Source: Microplitis mediator (lineage: Eukaryota > Arthropoda > Insecta > Hymenoptera > Braconidae). Taken from it: a stretch of DNA of 64,000 nt. Shown here piece after piece: positions 41,678-54,524 of this stretch (positions are counted from its first letter, which is position 1; each line of letters begins with the position of its first letter). The DNA lies in NCBI RefSeq assembly GCF_029852145.1, contig NC_079977.1, forward strand, positions 8,281,337-8,345,336. Direction: 5' to 3'. The translations under genes and the position numbers were made by a program. A model generated the notes under the pieces. That model was not told the DNA's origin. It did no database searches and was given only the letters and a program-made list of their open reading frames with translations.

Positions 41678-44600
41678 ATGTCTAAAAAACTTAATCTAAA
41701 CAAATTTATTAATTTGTATCAAATGAAAAATTCGAACAGACTTCATACAAGTGTACAAAATTTATCAAAAGTTAATCCAAAAATTGAGGTACGTACACTA
41801 AAAAGTATAATAATCAAATACGATTCGAGTTTGCTTAGCTCTCCATTGAACATTCATGTTAACTTAATATTATGTCAAAAATTGTTTCTTAATAAATTCT
41901 CTTCAAAGTGGGGCCCCACGAGCTCAAATACAATGAGAAGTTTTGGGGCTGGCCCGCAGGATCAACCGTTTTCCAGATTTTTAACTTCCCACTAAGAAGA
42001 TCGACGATTTTCGAACAATTCGAAAAGTTATTGTTTTTACCCCGATTGTCGGAAATCGAAATTTCATCAGATGTTGAATTTTTGATGTCATGGGAAGCCA
42101 TCCTATTTTTTTTAGAATAATGTCCAGTGTCTGTATATGTATATTTGTATATGTGTGTGAACTTTTTATAACTTTTTAACGAATGCACCGATTTAGATGG
42201 TTCCTACGGCAATTAAAATAGTTCATCAGTGGCCAACTTTCTTGAGAATTTCTGATTATTCGATCGAATAGACTCTGTGAAAATTAAGAAATAAGGAAAA
42301 AAAAAAATTTTTTTTTATATTTTTTGAAATTCCACAGGAGTGACTTAGTGAATCGATTCCAAAATCTAATCAGCTTCAGAATTTGATAATGCGTGTCGAT
42401 TGCCACAAGAACCATCTCGTTAATTCGTTCGAGGAATAAATGGTAAAAAACAGTTTTTTATTCCAAATATCTCTGAAACGACTTAATCAATCAATTTTAA
42501 AATCTAATCAGCTTTGAAGTGCAACAAAATGCGCCGATTGCCGCAAGAACCATCTTCGATTTTTAAATTTTTACAATTTAATATAAAACGTAACTTGATT
42601 ATTAATTATTTTTGATGTCTTGAATTTTTCAAGTTCGCGAACTCTTTAAGCTCGAAAACAGCGGGAAATCTTGGGGCTAGCCCGCTAAGTCAACCGATTT
42701 CTATTTTTTTTCCTTTCGCAAGTTAATCTCAAGACTTAGTCTGAGAGACTTAAGTCTGAGTTGAATTCAACATATGGACATTAGATATAGGCTCTCTCCC
42801 CTTCGCGTTCGAGGTTTCCAAAATTTTTTTTCTTTTGTTTTAAAAGTAGTGTCTACTGTCTAGATCTAAAATAGTGAAAACCACGGTAAAATAGTGTATA
42901 TACACTATTTCACAGCTCTAAATATACCACTTAATATACTTATAGCTGTGAAACAGTGAATAGTAACGGTTCCAGATGTAACCGGGATTTGGTTATTATT
43001 ACAACATCATGCTCGGGAAATAACTAGAACCTGGTGCCTGCCTACGGTAACTGGACAACGGGGGATAAATTAACATCTTCTTACACCAATTGGAAATTGC
43101 CACGAAGCAAAGCTACAGGACGCATGCGCTAGCCTGGAGTACGAGGGAATAACTAACTCGCCGAAGGGCAGAACGGACAATTCTGTGTCAGCTACAGTTG
43201 AGCTCACCTCGCTTACCATTGTTATACTGGTCATCATATATATTCAGTTGTACTCGATACCTGTTTGGAGTTAATTTGGAAACAGTCTACGTCCATTATA
43301 CACCGTGTGGAAATATTGTGGAGTCCAGGAAAGCAGTGGAGTTTGTCTGGTCGGAGTTCGTTTGGTTGGAGTTTTGGAGATTTGGAATTTTGTTAACGCC
43401 GGAAACTTGGAGATGTGGACCTGGGCTGATTTGGATGTGAAATGTGCAAAGATCGCTGAGTCACGAGACGTGGATGTCTTCAACTTGTAAAGTTTTATAT
43501 AAATTAATTCTTACTCTGGTAAGATTAAAATTATCATTGGGATTTTATAAATTGAATTTATTATAAATAATTACTCTCAGCTGGAGAGCATAAATTAAAT
43601 TGGAAGTTTTACTAAAGTCGAGAGTGAGAATTAAATAAGGTTGTAACGAAAATTCATAAAGTAAATTCAGATCAAAATTGTAAAGTCGAGTCAGTGTTCT
43701 GTGCCCGCCATTTTGGCGTTAGTAAATTATCAAGTCAACTTCACTCTCACTAGCTTGTGTCGTTAATTATTGTCGCGGTTTTATTTAATTAATTATTGTA
43801 AAGTGGGGTCTGTTGTCTGGGAAATATTGGTTAAATAAAAATTGCCATTTAGTTTTATACATATATATCACCTATACAAGTCTCTTATTTCACAAGCTTC
43901 CTATACTCTCAATATCTTTAATTATTCCTTGTGACCAGGATCGGGTATTCCCCGCCCTGTAGAAGAGCTAGTCACAAAACAGTTGATTTTATCAACTGAA
44001 TCTAATCTTGGCTTCCTGGACAGGGGGTCACACCCTGGACTGGGGGTCTCGGTTATACAGATTTAGAGAGTAAATGATTTTTGCTCTGGGTTCCTCAATA
44101 TTTTAAATCATTTTCAAATTACTGACCAAAAATTATTTTTTAGGAAAATAAAATAAATGTCAAAGGTATTAACATCAATTATCTCAAAACTGGTACTGGA
44201 AAACAAACAGTTTTATTCTCACCAAGCCCTATAGGTATATCTGTTTTCATTTCAATATTAATTTATACTCGTTTTCGTAAAAGTGCGTCACGAACTTTAG
44301 GCTCATGTCGCAACATCGCGACTCTCAGTACATCACTACTTGGCGATCAAGTGACATAAATATCTATTTCAGGAAGTATATGGACAGACTTTAAGCCACA
44401 AATTGAAAGCTTAGACAAGACAAAATTCACAATCGTTGCGTGGGATCCGCCAGGTTATGGAAAATCTCGTCCACCGGAAAGAGATTACTCAGGAGATTTT
44501 GGTCAAAGAGATGCTGAATGTGCTTATGAATTAATGAATACTTTGGGTGTTTCTAAATTTTCTCTAGTTTCTTGGAGCAGCAGTGGGATTTCTTCTATGA

Positions 44601-47600
44601 GAATTGCTGCTACATACCCTCAATGTGTTGATAAACTTATTTTAATGTGTTGTCCCATACAACCATCTTTTCAAGATTTAGAAACTCACAACAGTAAATA
44701 ATATTTTATTTAATTAAAAAAAATATAATTGCACCTTTATTGTACATTAAGGATTTTAATAATTTAATGACTGAATGTTTTAAGCTATGAAAAATCTGAG
44801 TACATGGCCTAAAAAAAGGAAAGCATCTTTGGTATCATTGTATGGTGAAGAGGATCTCAGTAAAATGTGGAATTCATGGGTAGATTATTTGATTCATGTT
44901 TTTAACAATGAAAATGGTACTTTTCTTAGAGAAGTTGTTCCAAACGTGAAATGTCCTACATTAATTCTACATGGTAACAAAGATAACTTTGTCCATCCAA
45001 AAAATGCTTTCATCCTAAATAGTAGTATCCACAATTCAAGGTTTGTATATTTATTTTTATCTTATTATCATTTTTTAGTTTGGTAATTGTCTATATTCGG
45101 GCTCACCACATTTTTCGATGTTCCAAGTGCTTCTACTTTGAATATCTATATAATAGTTCATTTCGATACATGTGCGCAACAGTGGGGATTCTGACGTCAC
45201 GAGTTTGAGGCTATGGGCGCATTCTTGTCAAGACCGAGTTAGTTATCCGGTCGAGCGAAGCGAGTCTATGCAAGAAAAATTACTACACTGTAAAAAGAGC
45301 GGTGTTAAAAATGTACTCATTTTAACTCCGCCCGGTGTTAAAATAAAATTACACCGGTGTAGGAGGAGTAATTCACCGGTGTTAAAAATACCGGTGTTAA
45401 ATCGAGGTAACCGGTGTAAAAGCGGAGTAAAATCGGTGTAAAAGCGGGGTAACCGGTGTAAAAACGGAATAATATCGGTGTAAAAGCGGAGTAATACCGG
45501 TGTAAAAGCAGGATAAACTGCGTCCGCTTGGAGTATTAACTTTAAAGATTATAAAACACATAAATGTCAGTTCTTGATAAAAATTAATACAGAATATCAT
45601 TTATTAACAAGTATAGTGATCGAGTAAGTAAAAATATTTACAAAGTAAAATATTTTAACTCCGGTAAAGAATATCTACACCGGCGGCATCGTTATTTTAA
45701 CACCGGTCTAGAATATTTACACCGGCAGCGGCGTTATTTTCACACCGCTATCGGTGTTGAAATTCAACACCGCCGATTTTAACACCTACACCGCTTGGAC
45801 TTACCCCGGTGATTTTTTACAGTGTATTTGAACTTAAAAAATCGTAACTAATACTTAGAAAACTGACGGCAAGTGTTATAGAATTTATTATTTGGAATGT
45901 TAAAATTCCCCATATTGACACCCGGGTTTCGGGTTATAATTTCAAACACTAATTTTTAAAATTTATTTTTTTCCATATACACGCCATAAAATGATAATAA
46001 AATTATGTCAGATAGTGCAGTATAGCACGGAACTATGAAATTTCAAAGAAATTTGAAATTAATCATACCCGAGTCTAAATTTAGAGCCTATATATAGGCC
46101 CCTCTAGCCCTAAATAGATCCGATTTAGAGCCCTGTAGTCCTGTAGCTCCGACTTTAAACCCAGGGGCCTTAACATTCACTGAGAGGTCCGATTTTGAGC
46201 CTTCAAGTCCGACAATATTGGTCCCGTAATAAATTTCGATTCATTAGAATTGAATAATTTATGATGATAAGAAAAATTAAAAATTTTTTAAAATTAATTG
46301 TAAGCATAATATTTTTGACATGCAACGAAATTTATTAATAACAATAGTTAGATAATCAGGTGGTTAATTAAATTGTAAACCTTTTTAATAAGGAAAATTT
46401 TAGTTTAATTTATTTACCTTATAAAAATAAAAAACTTGCATTTATTAACAAATTATTTGTATAAGTAAATAATTATCTAAAGTGCAAAGTTGAATCAAGA
46501 ACGTGCAATATTTAAGAATATGGTTCTTGAACTTTTTATATTTTAATAAATACTAAAATATCACTATTTAAACAATAGTTTATTTTTAATTGCTGCAGCG
46601 TTAACACTATATAAAAATACAAAATTTTATTGTTCTACATACTTAACGTTATATTTTTCAAATTCTAAATTTTGACCGATAATTTTCTTCAGATATCTAT
46701 AGATTTTTACATTATGTCACTGTAGATTTAATTCGCATTTATGATGGTTAGGGAACTTTCAATTGAAATTTCAAAATATATAACCATAGTTTAATTGTTA
46801 GTAATAACAATTTTAGAATGAAAACTGCATCACACAAAGAGAAATAATAATCCATTTCTTTAATTAAAGTTATAATTTTTTGTAATTTATTATCAAAAAT
46901 TAAACTATTAACAGCATTTGCTATATGTTTTGATAATTTTAATTAAAATTATTTTAAGTATTGTAAGTGCAAATAAAATCCAGAGTAACATAGATTATTA
47001 ATCACAATATTAATAATGATAATGATATTAATAATATGAGTATTATTATTAATATTATAATTATTAATATTATTATTATTACAATAAACAAGGGCTTACA
47101 GGCCCTAAATCGGACCTAATTTTAATTTTCATCAGGTCCTAGATTGAGCCCGCAAGTGCCAAAAACGGAAATTTGTAGCACCTCAGGGACCTAAATCGGA
47201 CCTAATTTAACATAGAAACCCACTCTATTTAGAGCCTACAAGTCCAAAATAGGTCCGACTTTAGAAGGCTCTCAATGGGCTCTAAATTTCGACTCGGGTA
47301 TTTATACCTTTAGCATAAACACTCGAATGTTGACGCTAATTCTACACTCAATTAAGCAAATATATCGTCAATCCGCTGGCAATTGCATGGTGACCAAGTT
47401 GGTTTCAATGCTTATTGTCTACAGCAGGATTTTTGCTATTGAAAACATGTATGAGCCCCACTTCTAAACAATTACCTTTAGTTTTATCATTATATATAAT
47501 TTATTATTCTATTTTAGAGTAACGATACTTGAAGGAGGACATAATGCTCATCTTAAATATCCCGACGAGTATAATAAACTAATAACGGGATTTTTATTAG

Positions 47601-47611
47601 AAGAAAATTAA
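41678..47611 (+). CDS. Valacyclovir hydrolase-like alpha/beta hydrolase, five exons
   Basis: Exons 41678-41788, 44144-44234, 44373-44693, 44785-45040 and 47518-47611 (phases 0, 1, 1, 2; all GT-AG) give 290 residues, close to the 291 of human BPHL. Residues 1-30 are basic and hydroxylated, consistent with mitochondrial targeting as in BPHL. The core aligns through NVKGININYLKTGTG, VAWDPPGYGKSRPP, PTLILHGNKD and EGGHNAHLKYPDEYN. The likely catalytic triad is S136, D241 and H268. The nucleophile elbow reads SWSSS instead of the GXSXG of the family (GWSDG in BPHL), and the oxyanion loop is also changed. It may therefore have altered activity or be a pseudoenzyme. Family members hydrolyse amino-acid esters and small lactones. 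Introns 1 and 4 are swollen by mobile elements. The gene model is complete in frame, so it is probably functional. Confidence 0.88.
42180..42560. repeat. Dispersed repeat in hydrolase intron 1
   Basis: Several imperfect copies of a phrase containing AATCTAATCAGCTT, GCGTGTCGATTGCCACAAG and ACCATCT, related to 37485-37950. A second repeated phrase, GGGGCT.GCCCGC..G.TCAACCG, lies at 41943 and 42672. Confidence 0.6.
42977..44057. mobile_element. Solo LTR, TGTAAC...GTTATA type
   Basis: A 1081-base insert flanked by CAGA at 42973-42976 and 44058-44061. It starts TGTAACCGGGATTTGG and ends TCTCGGTTATA, the same unusual terminal pattern as the solo LTR at 21121-22772, although the interiors differ. 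No coding ORF. It lies in intron 1 of the hydrolase gene, just before exon 2. Confidence 0.65.
45286..45824. mobile_element. TA-flanked MITE built of GGTGTAAAA units
   Basis: Inverted ends CACTGTAAAAA and TTTTTTACAGTG with TA on both sides. The interior consists of dozens of variants of ACCGGTGTAAAAGCGGAGTA on one half and their complements on the other. It lies in hydrolase intron 4. Confidence 0.85.
46068..47298. mobile_element. TA-flanked hairpin element with TAAATTTAGAGCC units
   Basis: Inverted ends CCCGAGTCTAAATTTAGAGCC and GGCTCTAAATTTCGACTCGGG, with TA on both sides. The outer 200 bases at each end are filled with variants of AGGTCCGATTTAGAGCC. The middle (46260-47090) is plain AT-rich DNA ending in TAATAT repeats. 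It lies in hydrolase intron 4. Confidence 0.8.
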
Positions 47612-48900
47612 AACATTCTATAAAAAACAATATATATTCATTTTTGCACAACTCAATTGCGAAGCAATGAGACGTGTTCTGCTAACGCTTACTCGGTCCG
47701 GCTGATTCACTCACGTAAAAATCACATTTATACTTATCCTAATATTATCAACTAGAAAAAAATTCGTAGCATTTGAAAGATAATTTATTAATTAGTAAAA
47801 TTAACACAATTTTAATTTACTTTTGTTAAGAATAATAATTGAAAAAAAAAAAAAAAAAACCTGTGATGTCCGTCAATAGGTACAGATGTTGGTAAACACG
47901 ATAAAGTAAAAAATACACAACCGAGTGATCTATTTTTTCTTTTTATTACACTTGAATACTTAAATAGGAGAGCTCTATTGAAAATCACTATCCAAATCTT
48001 TTTGGTTTAATTATAATTAGTAAAAACTTAAAACTGGCGATTCCATTTTTTTTATCATTTTCATTAATTTTTTAAAAAATATTTTTTTACATATAATAGG
48101 CGCGTCATTTATTGCTCATTAAAGAATAAGCAGTTGAGTTGTGCACGTTTGGATTTTCCAACTTTTTATTATTACTAATACAATATCATTGTCCTGATAT
48201 TATTTGAATATCAATTATATCTTTACTAATGAAATATAGACTAAATAAAATAAATATAAATATAAATCTTGTACTTGTTAGTAAAAATCTAAATTTTGGC
48301 TAATTTGATAACAATTATATAAATTTGAAAAAAAAAAAAAACTTTATTGACCTTTATCTTCATATCATACATAATAGTAATAACAATTCCAATTTTTTAA
48401 AAATAACAATGACTAATTACTATCTAAGTAAAAATAATCGTATTTAGGTTACTCGTATAGCAGACTAATTTTTACTCTAAAATTATCTCTGGGTAATCTT
48501 AAGAATCGAAATCTTATACCCTCAGGTGACTATTCAATGGTCGGAAAAAAATTCAAAAGGGGGTATACTGGGCTATTTAAACAAAATAATAAAATAAAAA
48601 TTATTTTCTCAGACTTTCTATATTTTCTTATAAATTTACAGTGTCCTAATCACCCCCTCCCCTCTTTCTTTTTTTTTATAAAAAAGTCGAAAAAAATTTA
48701 ATGAAACTAAATATTTTGGAATGACCATTTTACCCCCTTCTTATCCTATCTTCGATTATATTTTAAAATCAATGAATCTAAATATATTAGAAAAAGTAAA
48801 AAATAATTTTTTGTACGAAAATAATTTTTCCTTTTTAAAACCATTAAATTGAACCTTGAAAATTTTTATACTTTTTAATGTATGATATTCTGATGGCAAG
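47612..48900. other. AT-rich sequence downstream of the hydrolase gene
   Basis: No ORF, RNA gene or organised repeat seen. Confidence 0.5.
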
Positions 48901-49500
48901 ACTTAATATGTAATCACGCGACCTGACGAAGGCACCGATTACACTTTGGTCTCGAGGGTAGTAAACAGCTGGCGCTGTCAAGATCTTGCTTTTGCTCTTG
49001 CTTTTCTTTTTCTCTTTCTCTTTCTCTTTTCTTAGTTCAATGTGATGCTGTGTAGGCTAATTGACGTAGCACGAGCCGCCAGACTTTAAGTAACTGCAGT
49101 ACTCGTTGTTGTTGTTGCTTAATATTATTATTATTATTATATTGAGTGGATGTATTAGTAGTAGGTAAAAGGATTTGGTATAAAAATTAGTTATAAACTC
49201 AGCTCTGGACTCTCGAAGAAGCTTAAAGACGAGAAAGAAGGCCAAGAGAATGAGCCAAAGAAGAAGGCACTCAAGATAAAGAATAAGAAGTAGTGCCTCG
49301 AGCAGTACAAAGTTAAGACTCGTCCATATTCCATCCTGGCGAAGAACCAAGCCAACCGATGCCTGATCTTTTGAGCACCGAGAGATCGCAATTACGCAAA
49401 TTGCTGCTCTGTTCTCGCCTCCTCGGGCACTCTCAAACCCCCTCGAGATGAAAAATATCTGCACAAGGATAACCGAGTCGAAATAAATACAACAAAATAA
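48901..49500. other. Less AT-rich block with CT-rich microsatellite
   Basis: Holds TTTCTC repeats (about 48995-49030), short GTT and ATT runs, and a 135-codon minus-strand ORF (49057-49464) with one hydrophobic leucine-rich stretch. That ORF resembles no family I know and crosses a microsatellite, so I do not call it a gene. The block may be regulatory or an untranslated exon. Confidence 0.35.
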
Positions 49501-50030
49501 CTAAATAATTCTCGACATTTCTTGCGAATGTGTTAATTTTATAATTACTTTATTTAATGACAAAAAAAACACACAGTATAAATATATAGGGACCCTGGGG
49601 CAAAATAAGACACCATTTTTTAAATAAAATAATTTTTTTTGTTTAAAATTGCTCAGTTACGACATGTAGATAATTATAGAAATTATGGGGCAAGTTGATC
49701 ATTCCAGTCAGTGCGGCAAATTTTTAAATTTTAGTAAAATAATTCTTTTTCTCATAATCATGACTCATTTTACCTCAGAATCAATAAATTTTAGCTCTCA
49801 ATAAAATAATTAACACAATAAACATTTGAAAAAAAAACAAAAAACAATTTTTCCACTAAAAATTTAAAATTGGTCGTTCTGTTTTGACTGATCAACTTGC
49901 CCCATCATTTCTTACAAATCGGAATTAAGCATTTTTAAACAACAAACAATTTTTTATTGGTCTTAAAAATGGTACCTCATTTTACCCCATCTTCCTTATG
50001 TATATATTTAGATTAAAATTTATTATTGTT
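49501..50030. other. AT-rich spacer with inverted dispersed segment
   Basis: GGGGCAAAATAAGACACCATTTTT near 49597 and its approximate complement GGTACCTCATTTTACCCC near 49970, with ATGGGGCAAGTTGATCA (49684) and its complement (about 49889) inside them. This looks like a decayed inverted-repeat element of about 390 bases. Confidence 0.4.
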
Positions 50031-51120
50031 AAGGATAAATGTTTCAGTAGACGTGGAAATTAACGCAGACTGGTAATTAGCCGTCGAATCAGCTTGTTCT
50101 CCTTCCTCTACTCAGCTACTTGATAATCGAGATAATTTATACCCGCCGGTTTTAAAAGTTAAAGATGCTCTTGGGTGGATCTTGAGTCTTTTCTCAGTCT
50201 CGGATAAAAATAATAAAAATAAAAAAATTTTAAATGTTAATGTTAAGATGGTGTGTGTATAAAAAGTGCCGCGAAATGTCGCCCAATTAACCGTTGAATT
50301 GGAGCGTCGAGGTCATATCACCAGGCATTCGATTCAAAGACATTAATGACTGCGTTCATGCTTGAGTGTACTTATAAAGCTAAAACCTGCTGATGCAGAT
50401 GCTGATCCTGATCCCGATCCTGATGCTCTGATGAAGAAGAAGAAGAAGAAGAAGTGAGTATGGGTATCATTAAAAGTGTCCATTTATACCTCGAGATATT
50501 TTAATAATAAATATTATATCGCTGGAATAATGATACCTGCTTCTGCGAGATTCAGCACCAATTACTTCCGGATTAAAATGTATATGTGTGTTTACGATTT
50601 TATTATTGATATTTAACGATCAGAATTTTATTATGGTGACGATTATACAGTTTCATTAATGTCAGACGATATGTCTTTATATGTAGAGGAATAGAAGGAT
50701 TAAAGATTAAATTTATTTTTTCCTCAAATCAAAAGATTTTCATAATTATGAAATATTGTTTTAATACTTTTCTTTTTTAATGATCAGAGGGAGAAAGAGA
50801 GGGAAGGTAAGGATGAATGAAAATAATAATTATTTCCTGTTAGATAGTTGTTTATAATACTTGTAACAGTGTCCCAGGATGATTGAATGTTAATGACCTT
50901 AATGAACGCAACGAGAGATGCCTGAAGTAAGAGCAGAGCATTGACATTAAGATAAGTTTATATCTTCGCATCTCCATCGCTCTTCGGAGCTGTACTTTTC
51001 TGTCTATGTACTGTGTTCGAGTTATTACTTATTTATGCATCGAGTCTAAGTAGAACCCGTTTGACGTTCCTGTGCTACGTACAGATAAAACGCCTTTTAA
51101 TAAGCTACACTAAAATATAC
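50031..51120. other. Complex non-coding block, possible regulatory DNA
   Basis: Higher sequence complexity than its neighbours, with homeodomain-like TAATTAG and short (GATCCT)n and (GAA)n tracts around 50400-50455. No coding frame. A regulatory role is only a guess from composition. Confidence 0.25.
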
Positions 51121-51788
51121 TTTGTTTATTTATTATTAATATTCATCTCGAGGAGATTTTATGCTTAAGACTTTAGGGTTCATGTTTTTGTTTGTTTTTA
51201 TTTTAATTATTGATTAGTATTCAAATTTATCTTAAATCAAAATTAATAATAATATTGTTATTAATTATTGTAATCTTGTATGTCCTATTAAATGTATACG
51301 AAAGAGAGACAAATAAACAACTTAAAAATAATTTTAAAATTAATTTTTGAAACCTCAAAAAATTTCAACAATGATTCAATAAAACCTATGAGTCGTGGAG
51401 TATACAAATATTAAAGACTGATTTATTTTTTATCTGGTTCTTTATTAACTACTTTTGAAATGAACTATAATATTTTTTAAGTCGTCCAACAATTACAGTG
51501 TAATTTAAAAAATAATATTTAATTTTCTATGCCCATGACTCTAGATAATAATGAATAATTATGGTCTAATTACCAAGTAATTATAACAATAAAATAGCTG
51601 AAGGTAATTATATTTATGAAAGCATACTTTGAGAGCTTCAATTTGTTGCCTTCGTTCTTCGTGACAGTTGATGTGTCGTTTTCAATTTCTTAAAAAATCG
51701 GACTTTTCCAGAGGAGTTTTTTCAAAAATGTGCTCAGTCTTGATACTCCGAGGAAATTTCCATTTGATTAAGGTAATTTTATTGCCAT
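51121..51788. other. AT-rich spacer
   Basis: Nothing coding recognised. Confidence 0.4.
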
Positions 51789-52090
51789 TTAAAAAAAATT
51801 GCACTCCGTGCGGACGCGCATAGTTTGAAATCGGCGAAAAATTATAAACAAACTATTTGTGCACTTTGTAGAATAAAGTCCTGACAATTTGAATAACTCG
51901 TATTCGAATTTATCATCAATATTTTTGCTTGATGATTCAGGTACAGTTAAAGCAGCTAAAGTGCTGGGATCAATATCTGGATCTACAAATTTAACAATTT
52001 CAGATTGTAAAAAGTCATTTCTTTCACCTAAGAAATTTGCAGTCTCATTTTAGCTTTCTTAGCGTCCAACAATTCCAGAGACAAAACAAA
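51789..52090 (-). pseudogene. Decayed protein-coding fragment of unknown family
   Basis: A minus-strand frame is open for 87 codons (52049 to a TAA at 51789). It has no early ATG but convincing protein texture: ERNDFLQSEIVKFVDPD and STLAALTVPESSS. Just upstream in a second frame is LELLDAKKAKMRLQ, ending in a stop. This suggests either a frameshifted pseudogene or an exon beginning at about 52028 after CTTAG. I do not recognise the protein. Confidence 0.35.
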
Positions 52091-53512
52091 ATAAATACTT
52101 TATTTTCAAATAATTATTCCCCTCTCCCCTTTTCTTCTAGTTGATTAATAAAAAACCAATTCATTTTTCAGTAGAATTAATTTTTAAGAATCAGTTTACA
52201 TTATCTGTGAATTTATTGGCTCAAAACCTATGTTTTGTAAGAAAATAATAGTAAGACAAAAATAACTCAGTAATTGTTTAAAAAATTTATTAAACACTCG
52301 TATCACACGATCCGTGACCAATGGCTGTCGTTAAACATTACGTATTGCACAGTACAATCGACAAATCGTTATCTCTTAAACAGCATACGTCCAAGTGTCC
52401 TACCGTGATTGAAATTGAGCCTTAAGCGGTGAGTGTAAAGTAAATTATGTCTACAGTTTTTATTTATTTTTATTTTTTCTCTCAATACAAACACACATAC
52501 AGATACATTGAGTATAGGTAGTAGACCGTATGTCTACAGTCATTTTTCTATTTAGGCGTTGAGATTAAAGAGATTGTTACAATGGTAGTAAGTACGATAT
52601 GATTGAATCTATAATATTATGTATAAGTTGTTTAGGTTGTTTTAACTCGTCCGTAACGGGCATGAAATCGAACCTGGAAGTCTTGTGGTATTTTTAAAAT
52701 TTACTTCTTGCTAAAATAGCACGCATGGCTGACCATAGATATGCCACCGTCACTAATGTCATTTTAAATGTACTTGTACGCGCCTTCAATGCTGTCGTAA
52801 ATATCTACATAAAATTTTTTATTTACTCACTAAGATTGAGTGGCGCATAATCCTACATACAATTTCTATAAGGGAGATCGAGGCACGACGGGATACATAA
52901 GCGAGTAATTATTTCTTGGGGTTTTCGAGCCCTGATTGTAATTTGTTATTATCTATTTCGAAAAAATCTGTTATCTATTGAAAATAATTTTACGTTTATA
53001 TAAAAAATTTTTTAGCGTATATGCTTCCGTTTCACTTATGACTCATTTCAATATTCAGTGTGAATTTTATGTAAAGAGCAGATAATTATTTAAAATAATT
53101 TGGACTTAGGTGCAATTTTACATAATCGCAATTTCGTGGAATTTTTTAAAGTACGCAGTAAAGTTAGTTTTTAATTAGCCAATAATTTAAAATCTCTGTC
53201 ATTAAGACTTTAAAAACTATTAAATGAATTGTCAATAAAACCATTGATTAAATATATATAAGATATCAAATATTTAATTTAAGAGACTGGTACTTTTCAA
53301 TGGAAATTAAAATCTTGATATCTATATATTCGCAATCTTAATTGAAAAAATTATATTATGCCTAATTAAATTTACAACATAATATATAATAAATATTTGT
53401 GCTATTAAAATTTATTATAAACAAATTTTAAAGTTTATGTTAATGCTACTTCATTAATAAAACATACATTCAATTTATGTATTTATTTTTTTAAACATTT
53501 TAATATTTGATA
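52091..53512. other. AT-rich spacer
   Basis: No organised feature; a phrase around 52862-52960 (GGGAGATCGAGGCACGACGGGATAC) recurs in diverged form at 54564-54660, indicating a dispersed repeat. Confidence 0.4.
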
Positions 53513-54522
53513 CACGGAAAGAAAATTATGGAAACTGTTCCCATAATTTTGTGAAATTTTTTCCTATACCAACATAGGAATTACGACCATAAATTATGGG
53601 AGCGGTTCCTATAATTATAGGAATGTTTCCCATAATTATAGGAATAGTTCCTATAATTATGGGAATGATACCCATAACACTATAGGAATGGTTCCTCTAA
53701 TTAGAGGAAGGTTCCTATAATTTATAGGAATACTTTCTATAATATTATGGAAATCATTCCCATAATATATGGGAACTATTCCTATAAATTATAGAAACCA
53801 TTCCCATAAATTATAGGGACCATTCCCATAACATAATAGGAACTATTTCTATACCATTATGGGAACTATTCCCATAATATTATGGAAATAGTTCCCGTAA
53901 TAGTATAGGAATAGTTCCTATACCATTATGGGAATCATTCCCATAATATTATGGGAATACTTCCCATACCATTATAGGAACCATTCCTATAATATTATGG
54001 GAATGGTTCCCATACTATCATGAAAAAATTAATTTAAAGAAAAGTGTGGAAATCACTTCTATAATACACAGAAATATTATTAAATATGAAAACAAAAATT
54101 CAAACATTGAAAAAAAAATTTGCATTTGACAAAAACATTAAAATTTTTAACATAATTTTTTTTTTTTAATAAATGTAGCGTCGAAGACACTTTATTTGAA
54201 TCTCTCCATTTCATGATGGAAATTTCTACACTATTTTGCAAAAAAAAATTTTTATGATATTATGGGAATGGTCCCCATAACATTATAGGAATAGTTCCCA
54301 TAATATTATAGGAATAGTTCCCATACCATTATGGGAATAGTTCCCATAATAGTATTGGAATGATTCCCACACCATTATGGGAATGGTTCCAATAATGATA
54401 TGGGAATAGTTCCCATAATATTATTGGAATGGTTCCCATATTGGTATAGGAACTACTCCTATACCATTATGGGAATGGTTCCCATAATGCATAGCAAAAC
54501 TTCCCTTAATTTTCTTTCCGTG
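53513..54522. mobile_element. TA-flanked element made of TTCCCATAATATTATGGGAA units
   Basis: Ends CACGGAAAGAAAATTA and TTAATTTTCTTTCCGTG are inverted, with TA on both sides (53511-53512 and 54523-54524). Two arrays (about 53540-54015 and 54255-54490) consist of dozens of short palindromic units (GGAA-T..TTCC type, about 20 bases), separated by unrelated AT-rich sequence. No ORF. Confidence 0.88.
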
Positions 54523-54524
54523 TA

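Noticed and set aside
49057..49464. 135-codon minus-strand ORF with a hydrophobic segment
   Set aside because: Crosses a microsatellite, no recognisable domain, no supporting gene structure.
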